Shown: one piece after another, positions 26,775-34,974 of the stretch
How the letters are laid out: each line of letters opens with the position of its first letter
Numbering within the stretch: position 1 is the stretch's first letter
Source: Candidatus Atribacteria bacterium
Lineage (GTDB): Bacteria > Atribacterota > Phoenicimicrobiia > Phoenicimicrobiales > Phoenicimicrobiaceae
Assembly: GCA_003513845.1 (NCBI GenBank)
Contig: DOTB01000003.1
Span: forward strand, 53,777 to 117,776
Direction: 5' to 3'
DNA: 64,000 nt
Notes under the pieces: generated by a model
The model's database searches: none
Seen by the model: only the letters and a program-made list of their open reading frames with translations
Told to the model about the DNA's origin: nothing
Program-made: the position numbers and the translations under genes

Positions 26775-27410
26775 ATTAAAAATAAAAAATTATTGCTCAG
26801 TTTAAGTGTATTTTTTATTGCATTTTTATTTACTGGTTGTTTTCTTTTCAACATTTCACCATCAATTGAATCTGATCCAATAACTACTGCTAAAGAAGGT
26901 GTGGCCTATACTTATGATGTCGATGCCACTGACCTTAACGGAGACACTTTAACTTATTCCCTAATTATTTATCCCTCTGGTATGACCATTAATTCTACCA
27001 CCGGGGTAATCAGTTGGACTCCGATAGAAAGTCAAATTGGTGAAAACGAAGTCGTGGTAGAGGTCTCTGATGGTAGTAAATCAGACACTCAATCGTTTAC
27101 TATTACAGTAAATGAAGCCTTACTTACTTCGATAGAAGTACTTCCTACCACTATGTCGATAGCAGCAGGTAGCTCAAAGAAAATAACTTCCGTTACTGCT
27201 CATTATGATAATGATACTTCTGCTGATATAGCACTTAGTGCTTGTACCTATGCATCAAATAACACTAAGGTCACAATCGCTAATGGAGTAATTACAGTAT
27301 TGTCATCATGCTCAACTACTACCGCGATTATCACCGTAAGTTATACAGAAGGCGAGATAACTAAAAGTGATACCGTAAATATTACTGTTACTTCAAGTGG
27401 CGGCGGCTGA
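26775..27410 (+). CDS. Lipoprotein with putative Ig-like domains
   Basis: About 211 aa. A signal peptide (KNKKLLLSLSVFFIAFLF) ends in lipobox FTGC, so the protein should be anchored by a lipidated Cys. Residues about 30-115 look like a cadherin/He_PIG Ig-type repeat (TYDVDATDLNGDTLTYSLII; GVISWTPIESQIGENEVVVE). Residues about 120-210 resemble a BIG2-type Ig-like domain. The C terminus ends Ser-Ser-Gly-Gly-Gly. AGGAGG (26761-26766) is 8 nt before an ATT codon at 26775, while the only canonical start in frame (GTG 26766) overlaps that ribosome site. I therefore place the start at the ATT. It lies between two selenium genes with no functional link visible. Confidence 0.62.
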   Translation: MKNKKLLLSLSVFFIAFLFTGCFLFNISPSIESDPITTAKEGVAYTYDVDATDLNGDTLTYSLIIYPSGMTINSTTGVISWTPIESQIGENEVVVEVSDGSKSDTQSFTITVNEALLTSIEVLPTTMSIAAGSSKKITSVTAHYDNDTSADIALSACTYASNNTKVTIANGVITVLSSCSTTTAIITVSYTEGEITKSDTVNITVTSSGGG

Positions 27411-27423
27411 GGGAGCTAAGTTC

Positions 27424-27442
27424 CACCGGTAGTTTACCGGTG
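27424..27442 (+). terminator. Stem-loop after the lipoprotein gene
   Basis: CACCGGTA and TACCGGTG pair perfectly around GTT, 14 nt after the stop. There is no proper T run, so it may be an mRNA-end stabiliser rather than a terminator. Confidence 0.5.
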
Positions 27443-27486
27443 AAAATAAAACCTTTCTAAAATTTAAAATTAATTTACCATTAATG

Positions 27487-27515
27487 TTGACAAAATTACT
27501 CATATATAGTATTAT
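27487..27515 (+). promoter_or_regulatory. Promoter of the HesB-like selenoprotein
   Basis: TTGACA (27487-27492) and TATTAT (27510-27515) are 17 nt apart, near-consensus, with the start codon 56 nt downstream. It gives the selenoprotein its own transcript, bounded by a strong terminator. Confidence 0.7.
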
Positions 27516-27570
27516 TACATTTACATGTTAATATCAAATAAATAATTTAATTATTTAGAAAGGATAAGAA

Positions 27571-27873
27571 ATGTCGATAAAAGTAACCAACAAAGCTTTA
27601 GGGGAAATAAAAAAAGTTTTAGAACAAAAAAATGCAACGAACAAAAAGATAAGAATATTTTTAGCAGGAATTGGCTGAGGCGGCCCAAGCTTTAATCTTG
27701 CTCTGGATGAGCAAAAAGAAAATGACGAAATCTACTCAGAAGATGGTATTGATTTTGTGGCAGATAAAAGTTTAATAGATCAATATAAAGGTTTTAAGAT
27801 TGACTATTCTAACTTTTTTCTTCAGAGAGGATTTTTAGTCCATCCCTACAGCGGCCCAGCTTCTACTTGTTAA
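27571..27873 (+). CDS. HesB/IscA-like selenoprotein (in-frame UGA)
   Basis: 100 aa if TGA at 27676-27678 (residue 36) is selenocysteine. MSIKVTNKALGEIKKVLEQK is the start of the HesB/IscA fold. The Sec lies in IFLAGIGUGGPSFNLALDE, where IscA-type proteins have Cys of the first Fe-S ligand motif. The C terminus ends HPYSGPASTC with a final Cys. The reading frame continues cleanly for 64 codons past the UGA, and the composition does not change. A HesB-like Sec family is known in anaerobes; its function is not established, perhaps Fe-S or selenium handling. AAAGGA is 6 nt before the ATG. Confidence 0.9.
27685..27706 (+). promoter_or_regulatory. Candidate SECIS hairpin of the HesB-like selenoprotein
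   Basis: CCAAGC (27685-27690) pairs with GCTCTGG (27700-27706, one bulged C) around a TTTAATCTT loop, 6 nt after the UGA. It is in the right place for a bacterial SECIS apical hairpin, but folding was done by eye. Confidence 0.45.
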
Positions 27874-27884
27874 CAATAGAAAAC

Positions 27885-27924
27885 AAAAAACCTATCAGGA
27901 GTTAAATCTCCCGATAGGTTTTTT
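27885..27924. terminator. Strong bidirectional terminator
   Basis: AAAAAACCTATCAGGAG and CTCCCGATAGGTTTTTT form a long hairpin (one mismatch) with loop TTAAAT. A flanks and T flanks make it work in both directions: after the plus-strand selenoprotein and after the convergent minus-strand gene at 27938. Confidence 0.9.
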
Positions 27925-27937
27925 ATTTTTCAATTTT

Positions 27938-28255
27938 TTAGGAAAACCAACCTTCTCTTTTCATTACTTCTCTGGTTACCTTACTACTCGGGCCATCTCC
28001 TCGAGCTACTGAAATTCCTACATTCTCTCCTACTGCTTTGGATATCTCTGCCACATTCTGATGGGTAAATCCCGGGCAGAGGAGTACGGAATGAATACCC
28101 TCTTCTCTAACCAACTTTTTGCAAACTTCTACCGCCTGCTCCTGATTCTTTACTAACCTTACCAGGAGTTTGTATTTAGGTGTTTCGACTACACACTGGT
28201 GTTTTTCCGGTTCTGCATCAGGGGTATGAGCGATAAAAACTACATTAAAAGCCAT
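27938..28255 (-). CDS. DUF6506-family protein
   Basis: 105 aa. MAFNVVFIAHTPDAEPEKHQ, the YKLLVRLVKNQEQAVEVCKK helix, and LLCPGFTHQNVAEISKAVGE match the small alpha/beta DUF6506 family as I recall it. No function is known. Two Cys (KHQCVVET, LLCPGF) and a Gly-Asp-Gly loop (VARGDGPSS) are noted. It is a single-gene unit convergent with the selenoprotein. GGAGGTAACC lies just upstream of the ATG at 28255. Confidence 0.62.
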   Translation of the reverse strand: MAFNVVFIAHTPDAEPEKHQCVVETPKYKLLVRLVKNQEQAVEVCKKLVREEGIHSVLLCPGFTHQNVAEISKAVGENVGISVARGDGPSSKVTREVMKREGWFS

Positions 28256-28319
28256 AGTGGTTACCTCCTAATTTATTTTTTAGATTTTACTATCTTTATC
28301 TACTAAATTATATATATTA

Positions 28320-28352
28320 ATATTCTACAAAACTTTTAGAAATCCTCTTTTT
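28320..28352. repeat. ATTCTACAAA-CCTCTTTTT dispersed repeat
   Basis: ATATTCTACAAAACTTTTAG followed by AAATCCTCTTTTT. The same pattern, with the middle varying, occurs at 21763-21798 and 35674-35708, always in this orientation. Confidence 0.55.
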
Positions 28353-28451
28353 AATTGACGGAGTTTTTAAAATAGACTATCATTAAATATATTACCAATA
28401 CAAAGAACTGTTTCTTGCATTATTTTTTATTATTTAAAAGGAGTGGGAAAA

Positions 28452-29207
28452 TTGGAACAAGTACAATATCATATAAGATGCAAAAAAGGTGAAGTGAATA
28501 AAGCGGTATTGCTACCCGGAAATACCGAAAGAGCAGACTATATTGGGGCAAAATTTTTCCAGGATTCTGAAAAAATTGTAGAGAACAGGGAATTTCATAT
28601 TTACAACGGCAGCTACGAAAATAAGCCTATGGCGGTCTGCTCCACCGGAATCGGATGTATGTCAGCTGCTGTAGCCATAGAAGAACTGACCAATATAGGC
28701 TGTAAATATTTTATCAGAGTGGGGACCTGTGGTTCCCTCTCCCCCGAAATAAACCCCGGGAATATAATTATTGCAACCGGAGCTGTTCGCGGGGACGGGG
28801 CATCTAAAGAATATATCCCCATAGAATACCCGGCAGTGGCAGATTATCACACTGTTACTGCCCTACGAAATCGGGCTAAAAAAGAAAGCACTGACTATGA
28901 TTTGGGAATAATTAGAACCCATGATGCTTTTTACATGGAATCTCCTTTTGCCTTCGGAAATTATAAAAAAAGAGTCGCCATCTGGGCTGAAGCTGGAGTC
29001 TTAGCCATCGAGAATGAAGCTTCTGCCCTTTATGTGATAGGCTCTCTGAGAAAAGTACAAGTGGGTGCAATACTGGTGGCTGCGGGAAATTTAATCACCG
29101 GCAAAAAAGGTACAAAAGACGAACTGCAAAAAAGCATTGATAAGGCAATAACCATCGCTGCTGGAGCTTTGGTCGACCTTCAAAAGGGAGAGGGGAAAAA
29201 GATATGA
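28452..29207 (+). CDS. Nucleoside phosphorylase (uridine phosphorylase-like), first of a pair
   Basis: About 251 aa, PNP_UDP_1 family. LLPGNTERADYI is the phosphate-binding N-terminal block, CSTGIGCMSAAVAIEEL and RVGTCGSLSPEINPGNIIIA are the ribose/phosphate region, and AIENEASALYVIGSLRKVQV supplies the Glu-x-Glu-type ribose contacts. The enzyme cleaves nucleosides with phosphate to base and ribose 1-phosphate. AAAAGGAG touches the in-frame GTG at 28443 but is 8 nt from the TTG at 28452, so the latter is chosen. It overlaps the next gene by 4 nt. Confidence 0.88.
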   Translation: MEQVQYHIRCKKGEVNKAVLLPGNTERADYIGAKFFQDSEKIVENREFHIYNGSYENKPMAVCSTGIGCMSAAVAIEELTNIGCKYFIRVGTCGSLSPEINPGNIIIATGAVRGDGASKEYIPIEYPAVADYHTVTALRNRAKKESTDYDLGIIRTHDAFYMESPFAFGNYKKRVAIWAEAGVLAIENEASALYVIGSLRKVQVGAILVAAGNLITGKKGTKDELQKSIDKAITIAAGALVDLQKGEGKKI

Positions 29208-29941
29208 AAAAGATGCATCATCTTCAGATAGAACCGGGTCAAATAGGAGAATTTGTAATAATGCCAGGTGATCCCGGCCGTTGTCATCTGATTGCTGAAC
29301 ATTTCGAAAATCCTCAATTAATTGCTCAACACCATGAATATACAACTTATACTGGAAAATATAAAGGATTAACGGTCAGTGTTACCTCAACCGGTATGGG
29401 CTGCCCTTCTGCTGCCATCGCCCTGGAGGAACTTATCATGTCCGGCGCAAAGTATTTAGTCCGTCTTGGCACCACCGGAGCACTGCAAAAAAATATAAAC
29501 TTAAGGGATATTATCATACCCACCTCAGCAGTGAGATTGGAGGGCACATCAGTAGAATATATACCAATAGAATTCCCCGCTGTCGCGAATGTTGATATTG
29601 TAGATGCCCTCATAAAAGCAACCCGCAGCAAAAATCTAAAATCTCACATAGGAATAATTATGAGCCATGACGCCTTCTACAAGGGCTCAGTATTTGCCGA
29701 TCCTGATTTTCTGAAAAGGGAACAGGTATGGATTGATTCCAATGTTTTAAGTGTGGAAAATGAATCTTCTGCCCTCTTTACTATCGGTTACCTCCGAAAA
29801 GTTAAAATAGGAACCATCCTTACCGTAGTAGCCAATCACTTGACTCGGGAAGTTGTTACTGATGAAGAAAAAATAAACCCCATATTTCACCAGCTGACTG
29901 ACCTCTGCCTGGAAGCTTTTAAAAATATAAGAAAGGAATAA
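29204..29941 (+). CDS. Nucleoside phosphorylase, second of a pair
   Basis: 245 aa, same family and length as the gene before it: VIMPGDPGRCHLIAEHF, TSTGMGCPSAAIALEEL, RLGTTGALQKNINLRDIIIP, and SVENESSALFTIGYLRKVKI. The ATGA overlap with the upstream gene implies coupled translation and perhaps a hetero-oligomer or two substrate ranges (purine and pyrimidine nucleosides). The product would provide bases for the xanthine dehydrogenase and deaminase pathways in this window. Confidence 0.89.
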   Translation: MKKMHHLQIEPGQIGEFVIMPGDPGRCHLIAEHFENPQLIAQHHEYTTYTGKYKGLTVSVTSTGMGCPSAAIALEELIMSGAKYLVRLGTTGALQKNINLRDIIIPTSAVRLEGTSVEYIPIEFPAVANVDIVDALIKATRSKNLKSHIGIIMSHDAFYKGSVFADPDFLKREQVWIDSNVLSVENESSALFTIGYLRKVKIGTILTVVANHLTREVVTDEEKINPIFHQLTDLCLEAFKNIRKE

Positions 29942-29945
29942 AAAA

Positions 29946-29993
29946 AGGGCGGCTGCCCTCTTTTAGTGAAGGTTACCGCCCGATTTTTTTTAA
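29946..29993 (+). terminator. Terminator after the phosphorylase pair
   Basis: GGGCGG (29947-29952) and CCGCCC (29976-29981) pair, with weaker inner pairing, followed by GATTTTTTTT. It lies between convergent genes. Confidence 0.75.
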
Positions 29994-30004
29994 CTTCTCT
30001 TATT

Positions 30005-31183
30005 CTATTCCCAGGGACCGACGATGCCGTCCACCGCCCAGTCCATAGTGGTTAACTCAAACACCGACATGCGTAAGCCCTCTGGAACTTTAAGGTTTCC
30101 TTCGCGGTCGTAGACCGGCCCGTTAAATGGATCGAAGACCATTGACGGATCAGCCATCTGCTCCAGCCGCTTCAAAACCAGGTCGTAGACACTGATCATC
30201 CCCAGAACGGGGTCATTGATGTGGATCGCTTTTAGTTTATCCTCATAGGTGGGATTTATCAGCATTCCCGGCTTGGCTCCCATCTCTACTGCCTTTTCCT
30301 TAAGCAACCACCAGTAGTCAACATCGGCAAGGTTGTGCGCCGTGTATACACCAGCATAGACCTTTGCCAGGAAGTCAAGGTAAATTTCCTCCCAGTGCGC
30401 GATCTGTCCAGAGACAACATGTTCGGGACTAAAATCGTACATCGGTGAGTAATGCCCGAAGGACGGGAATCCTTTTTCTGCGGCAACCTGTACGACCGTT
30501 GGTGAATCCTCGGTAAAAGCAAATACATCACATCCGTCAGCAATCAATGCCTCGGCAGCCTCCTTGGCGGCTGTGGGACTAAACCATTCGTAGATCCATC
30601 GTATATGCACCTCGGCTTTGGGTTTGGCTTCCCGGACTCCCACAGTGAAAGCACCCATATGGCGTTTTAGTTCAGGAATTGGGAAGGCACCTACATAAGC
30701 AGTCTTATTTGTTTTAGTAAGCGCTCCAGCGATTAACCCATTCAGATAGTAAATCTGATAAAAATCTGCCATATAGGTCATCATATTAGGATTACGTTTG
30801 AACCCGGAGCAGTGGGCAAATATCTTGTCTGGATACTTCTGTGCTGAAATCAGTGTTCCATCCATAAAGCCAAAACTGGTGGTAAAGATGACATCACAAC
30901 CCTCTTCCCTGATCAGCTTGTCAATATAGAGCCCTTCACTCCCCTCGGGAACAGCCTCTACATAGACTGTCTCCAGCCAGGGGAAGGTATCATCACAGAT
31001 TCTCCGTGCCTCATCATGGGCATAACTCCAACCCAGATCACCGATCGGTCCGACATAGATGAACCCTGCCTTGAGTGGCGTGCCAGGAACATACTCCTTT
31101 GCCATCATTACTGAAGTAAGACTGAAGATGACTACTATTATTAATGTAGTTACCAACACAACTTTATTTCGTTGAGTAAACAT
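30005..31183 (-). CDS. BMP-family substrate-binding protein of a nucleoside/purine ABC transporter
   Basis: About 392 aa. A signal peptide (NKVVLVTTLIIVVIFSLTSV) is followed by GFIYVGPIGDLGWSYAHDEA, the typical opening of PnrA/BmpA-like proteins that bind nucleosides or bases. CDVIFTTSFGFMDGTLISAQ, TYMADFYQIYYLNGLIAGAL and ALIADGCDVFAFTEDSPTVV follow family order. No lipobox Cys is seen. GGGAGG is 7 nt before the ATG at 31181-31183, so the longer frame to 31249 is not used. It ends the operon ATPase-permease-permease-binding protein. This operon is visibly richer in G+C than its surroundings. Confidence 0.9.
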   Translation of the reverse strand: MFTQRNKVVLVTTLIIVVIFSLTSVMMAKEYVPGTPLKAGFIYVGPIGDLGWSYAHDEARRICDDTFPWLETVYVEAVPEGSEGLYIDKLIREEGCDVIFTTSFGFMDGTLISAQKYPDKIFAHCSGFKRNPNMMTYMADFYQIYYLNGLIAGALTKTNKTAYVGAFPIPELKRHMGAFTVGVREAKPKAEVHIRWIYEWFSPTAAKEAAEALIADGCDVFAFTEDSPTVVQVAAEKGFPSFGHYSPMYDFSPEHVVSGQIAHWEEIYLDFLAKVYAGVYTAHNLADVDYWWLLKEKAVEMGAKPGMLINPTYEDKLKAIHINDPVLGMISVYDLVLKRLEQMADPSMVFDPFNGPVYDREGNLKVPEGLRMSVFELTTMDWAVDGIVGPWE

Positions 31184-31430
31184 TTTATAACCTCCCTTAT
31201 TATATATTATAGGCTGTATAAACAGCCTTTTGATTTTCACAATCTTCACTGCTTATTTTACTACATATTCAGGATAGTGCAGTACTAACTATCCAGAATA
31301 CAGATGAGATAGATTTAGGAATAAACGCCTCACCTCCCTCATTTTTAATAGTTTGCACAAACATCAAGCAATAAAATATTTCCTTCATCTTGCTATGCCC
31401 TTAGTTATATTTTTTCATTATTTTCCATAC
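31184..31430. other. Intergenic region between permease and binding-protein genes
   Basis: On the minus strand there are two small hairpins: GGATAGT/ACTATCC (between about 31273 and 31297) and GGCTGT/ACAGCC around TTAT (31212-31227). They may stabilise the 5' end of the binding-protein transcript. I looked for a purine riboswitch and did not find its conserved loop sequences. Confidence 0.4.
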
Positions 31431-32360
31431 TTACTCTTCACCCCTTGTATAAGGTAAGCCTAATGCAGCTGGCGCTCCCATTCGCTTCTGTAATGTCCCT
31501 CGGGATACAAAGATCAAAACCAATATTGCGAAGGCATATGGCATCGCCTTAAGTAGTTCCGGTGACACCCATATCTGCATGCGGAATGCCAGGTGGTAGA
31601 GAGCCGCAAATAAATAAGCCCCCAGCATACCGTAGACTGGGTTCCAGAAGGCAAATATGGTCAACGCAATAACAATCCATCCCATTCCGGCAGTCATTCC
31701 TTCGGTCCATGCCGGTCGATAGGCAACCGAGAGATACCCTCCAGATAGACCCGCAAGGATTCCACCAATAAAAACGCATACATAGCGGACTCGAGCAACA
31801 TTTATCCCCAACGAATCAGCAGTAGCAGGGCTCTCACCTACAGAGCGTATCGTAATCCCAATTCGCGTTCGATAGAGAATATACCACAATAAGGGGACGA
31901 GGAGGATTGTCATATAGACAATCAAATTCTGCCCCTCGAAAAAGATCGGTCCCAAGAGAGGAATTTTAGAAAGACCCGAAATAGTAATTTTAGAAATAGT
32001 AGCAGGAAGTGGTTTACCCTCCCAACCGCGTCCAAACATACCTGACAGACCAAGACCAAGCATGGTAAGGGAAAGTCCGGAAACGACCTGATTCGCCTTA
32101 AGTGTTACACTGGCAAAAGCATGGACCAGGGAGAAAACACCGCCGACAATTGCTCCTACCAGGATTCCCTTCCATGGATTTCCGGTAATATAGGTAGTAG
32201 TGAAGGCCGAATAGGCTCCCATAATCATCATTCCCTCAACGCCAAGGTTTAGCACGCCGGAACGCTCCGCGTATATCTCACCAAGCGTTCCCAAAAGAAG
32301 CGGAGTTCCGTAGGCAAGAGAACGACTAAGTGTTGTAATTATCCAGGTTTCCCAACCCAT
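31431..32360 (-). CDS. ABC transporter permease, BMP/nucleoside type (second)
   Basis: 309 aa, about eight to nine membrane segments, branched-chain/BPD_transp_2 family. GTPLLLGTLGEIYAERSGVL, NLGVEGMMIMGAYSAFTTTY, GESPATADSLGINVARVRYV and ILAGLSGGYLSVAYRPAWTE are hallmarks of NupQ/YufQ-like permeases. It would form the membrane channel with the permease encoded just upstream (2 nt gap). Expected substrates are nucleosides or purine bases. Confidence 0.9.
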   Translation of the reverse strand: MGWETWIITTLSRSLAYGTPLLLGTLGEIYAERSGVLNLGVEGMMIMGAYSAFTTTYITGNPWKGILVGAIVGGVFSLVHAFASVTLKANQVVSGLSLTMLGLGLSGMFGRGWEGKPLPATISKITISGLSKIPLLGPIFFEGQNLIVYMTILLVPLLWYILYRTRIGITIRSVGESPATADSLGINVARVRYVCVFIGGILAGLSGGYLSVAYRPAWTEGMTAGMGWIVIALTIFAFWNPVYGMLGAYLFAALYHLAFRMQIWVSPELLKAMPYAFAILVLIFVSRGTLQKRMGAPAALGLPYTRGEE

Positions 32361-32362
32361 AA

Positions 32363-33442
32363 CTACCTCCTCAAAAAAAAGGATATTTTGTAGCGAAGAA
32401 GAATCTCACTTCCAATAAGGAAGAATAATATTAATCCGTTAAATACATTAATTAATTGGAACGGTAGCCCAAGTGATACTTTAATTACATCCCCTCCGGA
32501 CATAATAACCCCAAACAGAAGAGATGTTACTATCACAGCTAAGGGATTGCGTCGTGCTAACCAGGCGACGATGATTGCGGTATACCCATAACCCATTGAG
32601 ATATGAGTCGGCCCCAATAGCCGCATATGAATACCCGCAATCTCCCCCACTCCAGCCAATCCCGCAAAACCCCCGGAAATAAGCATTACAAGTAGAGTCG
32701 TCTTGAGTTGACTAATACCCGCATACCTTGCTGCATCAGGGTTCTCTCCAATAACCCTGATCTCAAACCCACTCCTGGTGTAGTTAATTAATATATACAT
32801 TACAACAGCAAGAACAAGTCCCAAGACTAAGGTCGGCCAATGGATGCGGGTACCATAGATGGTCGGCAGCCATGCAGCACGCGGGAAAGTATCAGAATAG
32901 GCAAATCCACGCGCGGATGGCCCTTTCCAAGGACCGTGGATTAACCACTCAACAAAGTATATGGCAACATAGTTCATCATTAAAGTCGTAATGACATCAT
33001 TTACCCCCAAAATAACTTTTAAGATGGCTGGAATAAGTCCCCATGCGGCTCCGCCCAAGAACCCACCTATAAACATCGCTGGTAAGAGTAACGGACCAGG
33101 TAGCTTACTAAAAAGAGCAATTCCAGCTGCGGTAACTGCTCCCATAAGAAGCTGTCCTTCGGCTCCAATATTCCAGAAGAAAGCACGGAAGGCAATCGTT
33201 AACCCAACCCCACAAAGTAATAGAGGAATCGCCCGACGTATTGTTTCGGTCAGCCCAAATGTGCTTCCCAATGATCCCCGTAGCAGTAATTGATAGGCTC
33301 TAATGGGAGAGATTCCATAAATCTGGAAGAATATCCCTGCTACCGCCAACGCTGCAAAAATAGCAATAAGCGAGACTAAGAACACGATGAATCCAGATGC
33401 AACTGGTCTTCTTTCAATTTTGAAATCCACGCGTCCCGTCAT
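32363..33442 (-). CDS. ABC transporter permease, BMP/nucleoside type (first)
   Basis: 359 aa inner-membrane protein of the NupP/YufP type, about ten membrane segments. NIGAEGQLLMGAVTAAGIAL, GVNDVITTLMMNYVAIYFVE and GENPDAARYAGISQLKTTLL are characteristic. It overlaps the ATPase gene by 4 nt (ATGA) and precedes the other permease by 2 nt, so the three are translated together. Confidence 0.9.
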   Translation of the reverse strand: MTGRVDFKIERRPVASGFIVFLVSLIAIFAALAVAGIFFQIYGISPIRAYQLLLRGSLGSTFGLTETIRRAIPLLLCGVGLTIAFRAFFWNIGAEGQLLMGAVTAAGIALFSKLPGPLLLPAMFIGGFLGGAAWGLIPAILKVILGVNDVITTLMMNYVAIYFVEWLIHGPWKGPSARGFAYSDTFPRAAWLPTIYGTRIHWPTLVLGLVLAVVMYILINYTRSGFEIRVIGENPDAARYAGISQLKTTLLVMLISGGFAGLAGVGEIAGIHMRLLGPTHISMGYGYTAIIVAWLARRNPLAVIVTSLLFGVIMSGGDVIKVSLGLPFQLINVFNGLILFFLIGSEILLRYKISFFLRR

Positions 33443-34974
33443 AATTCTTCTCCTCTATATCGTGTACCGGCCATCATCAAACCAATCTCTTCTATATTGG
33501 CGCCTTCCGCATCGAGGATTCCCATTACCTCACCATTAAATAGGACCATTATCCGATCAGACAGTGTCATAATCTCCTCCAGATCCTCTGAGATAAGTAG
33601 AGTTGCGGCACCCCGTTCCCGTTGTGCTAAGAGTATTTGCCGGACCTGCTCGGTAGCACCGATATCGAGACCATAGGTAGGGTGAACCGCTATAATCAGG
33701 ATAGGATCTTCGGATAATTCACGTGCCAGGACTACCTTTTGAATATTTCCTCCTGAGAGGAGCTTAACAGGTATCTCGTAGCTGGGAGCAACTATTTTGT
33801 AGTCTAATATCGCACGGCGAGTATTTTCTTCAATTTCCTTATTATCAAGAAACTCTCCATGGGAAAAGGGGGAATGGCGATATTTTTTTAGAATTAGATT
33901 CTCGCAAATGCTAAGAGAGGGGACAATCCCCATCCTGATTCTCTCTGCCGGGATATGAGCAACTTTAAGGTCATTTATTTCTCGTGTGGAACAATTAGTA
34001 ATTTCCTTTTTCCTTAAGAATACTCTACCCTTTGCCGACTTACGCAGTCCAGTAAGTACCTCGGCAAGTTCATGTTGACCATTTCCTGATACCCCAGCTA
34101 CACCAAGTATCTCTCCACCAAAGAGTTCAAACGATACCCCACGAAGGGCAAGAAGTCCACGGTCATTTAGTGCATACAGATCATTCACCTCAAGGAATTT
34201 TTCTCTTCGTTTTATCGGGCTCTTTTTAAGTCGAAAGACTACTTCTCTACCGACCATTAGCTTAGCCAGAGTAGGTTTGTCTGTCTCAGCGGTAGACAGG
34301 GTTGCCACGTGCTTCCCCTGTCGTAGTACTGTCACTCGGTCGCTCACTTTCATTACCTCGTCGAGTTTGTGAGTAATAAAAATGATAGTCAGCCCATCGT
34401 CAACTAAAGTACGCAGTGTAGTAAATAGTTGATCGACCTCTTGGGGGGTAAGAACACTCGTTGGCTCGTCCATAATCAGAATATCGACCTCACGGTATAG
34501 AGCCTTTAAGATTTCAACACGTTGCTGCTGGCCAACCGCTAGTTGCCATATCTTAGCCTGTAGATCTACTGGTAGACCATACTCATCAGCAATTGCCGAG
34601 ATCTTTTCACGTGTCTTACGAAAATTCATGAGGGGTCCGGTACCTTCATCTAGCCCAAGGATAATGTTCTCCTCTACTGATAACGTAGGAACGAGTCGAA
34701 AGTGTTGGTGAACCATACCGATATGGTGATTGAGTGCAGCCCGGGGGGAAGTCATATGAACCGATTGGCCGTTTAAGATAATTTCCCCTTCTTCGGGTCG
34801 ATAAAGGCCATAGAGAACTCGCATTAGAGTTGTCTTACCTGCGCCGTTCTCTCCGAGAAGGCAGTGAATCTCGCCACGACGAACCTTAAGATCGATACCG
34901 TCATTGGCAACTACACCAGGAAACCGCTTGACGATTCCGTGTAATTCGATTGCATAACCTTTCGAATTATCCAA
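33439..34974 (-). CDS. ABC transporter ATPase with two nucleotide-binding domains, nucleoside/purine type
   Basis: 511 aa, two fused ATPase domains. Domain 1 has Walker A GENGAGKTTLMR (near 40), signature-like LAVGQQQRVEIL, and Walker B ILIMDEPTSVLTPQE. Domain 2 has a degenerate Walker A (AGVSGNGQHELAEVLTG), LSGGNIQKVVLAREL and IAVHPTYGLDIGA. This pattern is that of NupO/YufO and other BMP-transporter ATPases. It is the first gene of its operon. It faces a 1-kb gap that separates it from ssnA, so it may have its own promoter. Confidence 0.93.
   Translation of the reverse strand: MDNSKGYAIELHGIVKRFPGVVANDGIDLKVRRGEIHCLLGENGAGKTTLMRVLYGLYRPEEGEIILNGQSVHMTSPRAALNHHIGMVHQHFRLVPTLSVEENIILGLDEGTGPLMNFRKTREKISAIADEYGLPVDLQAKIWQLAVGQQQRVEILKALYREVDILIMDEPTSVLTPQEVDQLFTTLRTLVDDGLTIIFITHKLDEVMKVSDRVTVLRQGKHVATLSTAETDKPTLAKLMVGREVVFRLKKSPIKRREKFLEVNDLYALNDRGLLALRGVSFELFGGEILGVAGVSGNGQHELAEVLTGLRKSAKGRVFLRKKEITNCSTREINDLKVAHIPAERIRMGIVPSLSICENLILKKYRHSPFSHGEFLDNKEIEENTRRAILDYKIVAPSYEIPVKLLSGGNIQKVVLARELSEDPILIIAVHPTYGLDIGATEQVRQILLAQRERGAATLLISEDLEEIMTLSDRIMVLFNGEVMGILDAEGANIEEIGLMMAGTRYRGEEL

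Noticed and set aside
31184..31430. Purine riboswitch before the BMP binding-protein gene
   Set aside because: Two simple hairpins exist, but the conserved three-way-junction loops of the purine aptamer were not found.
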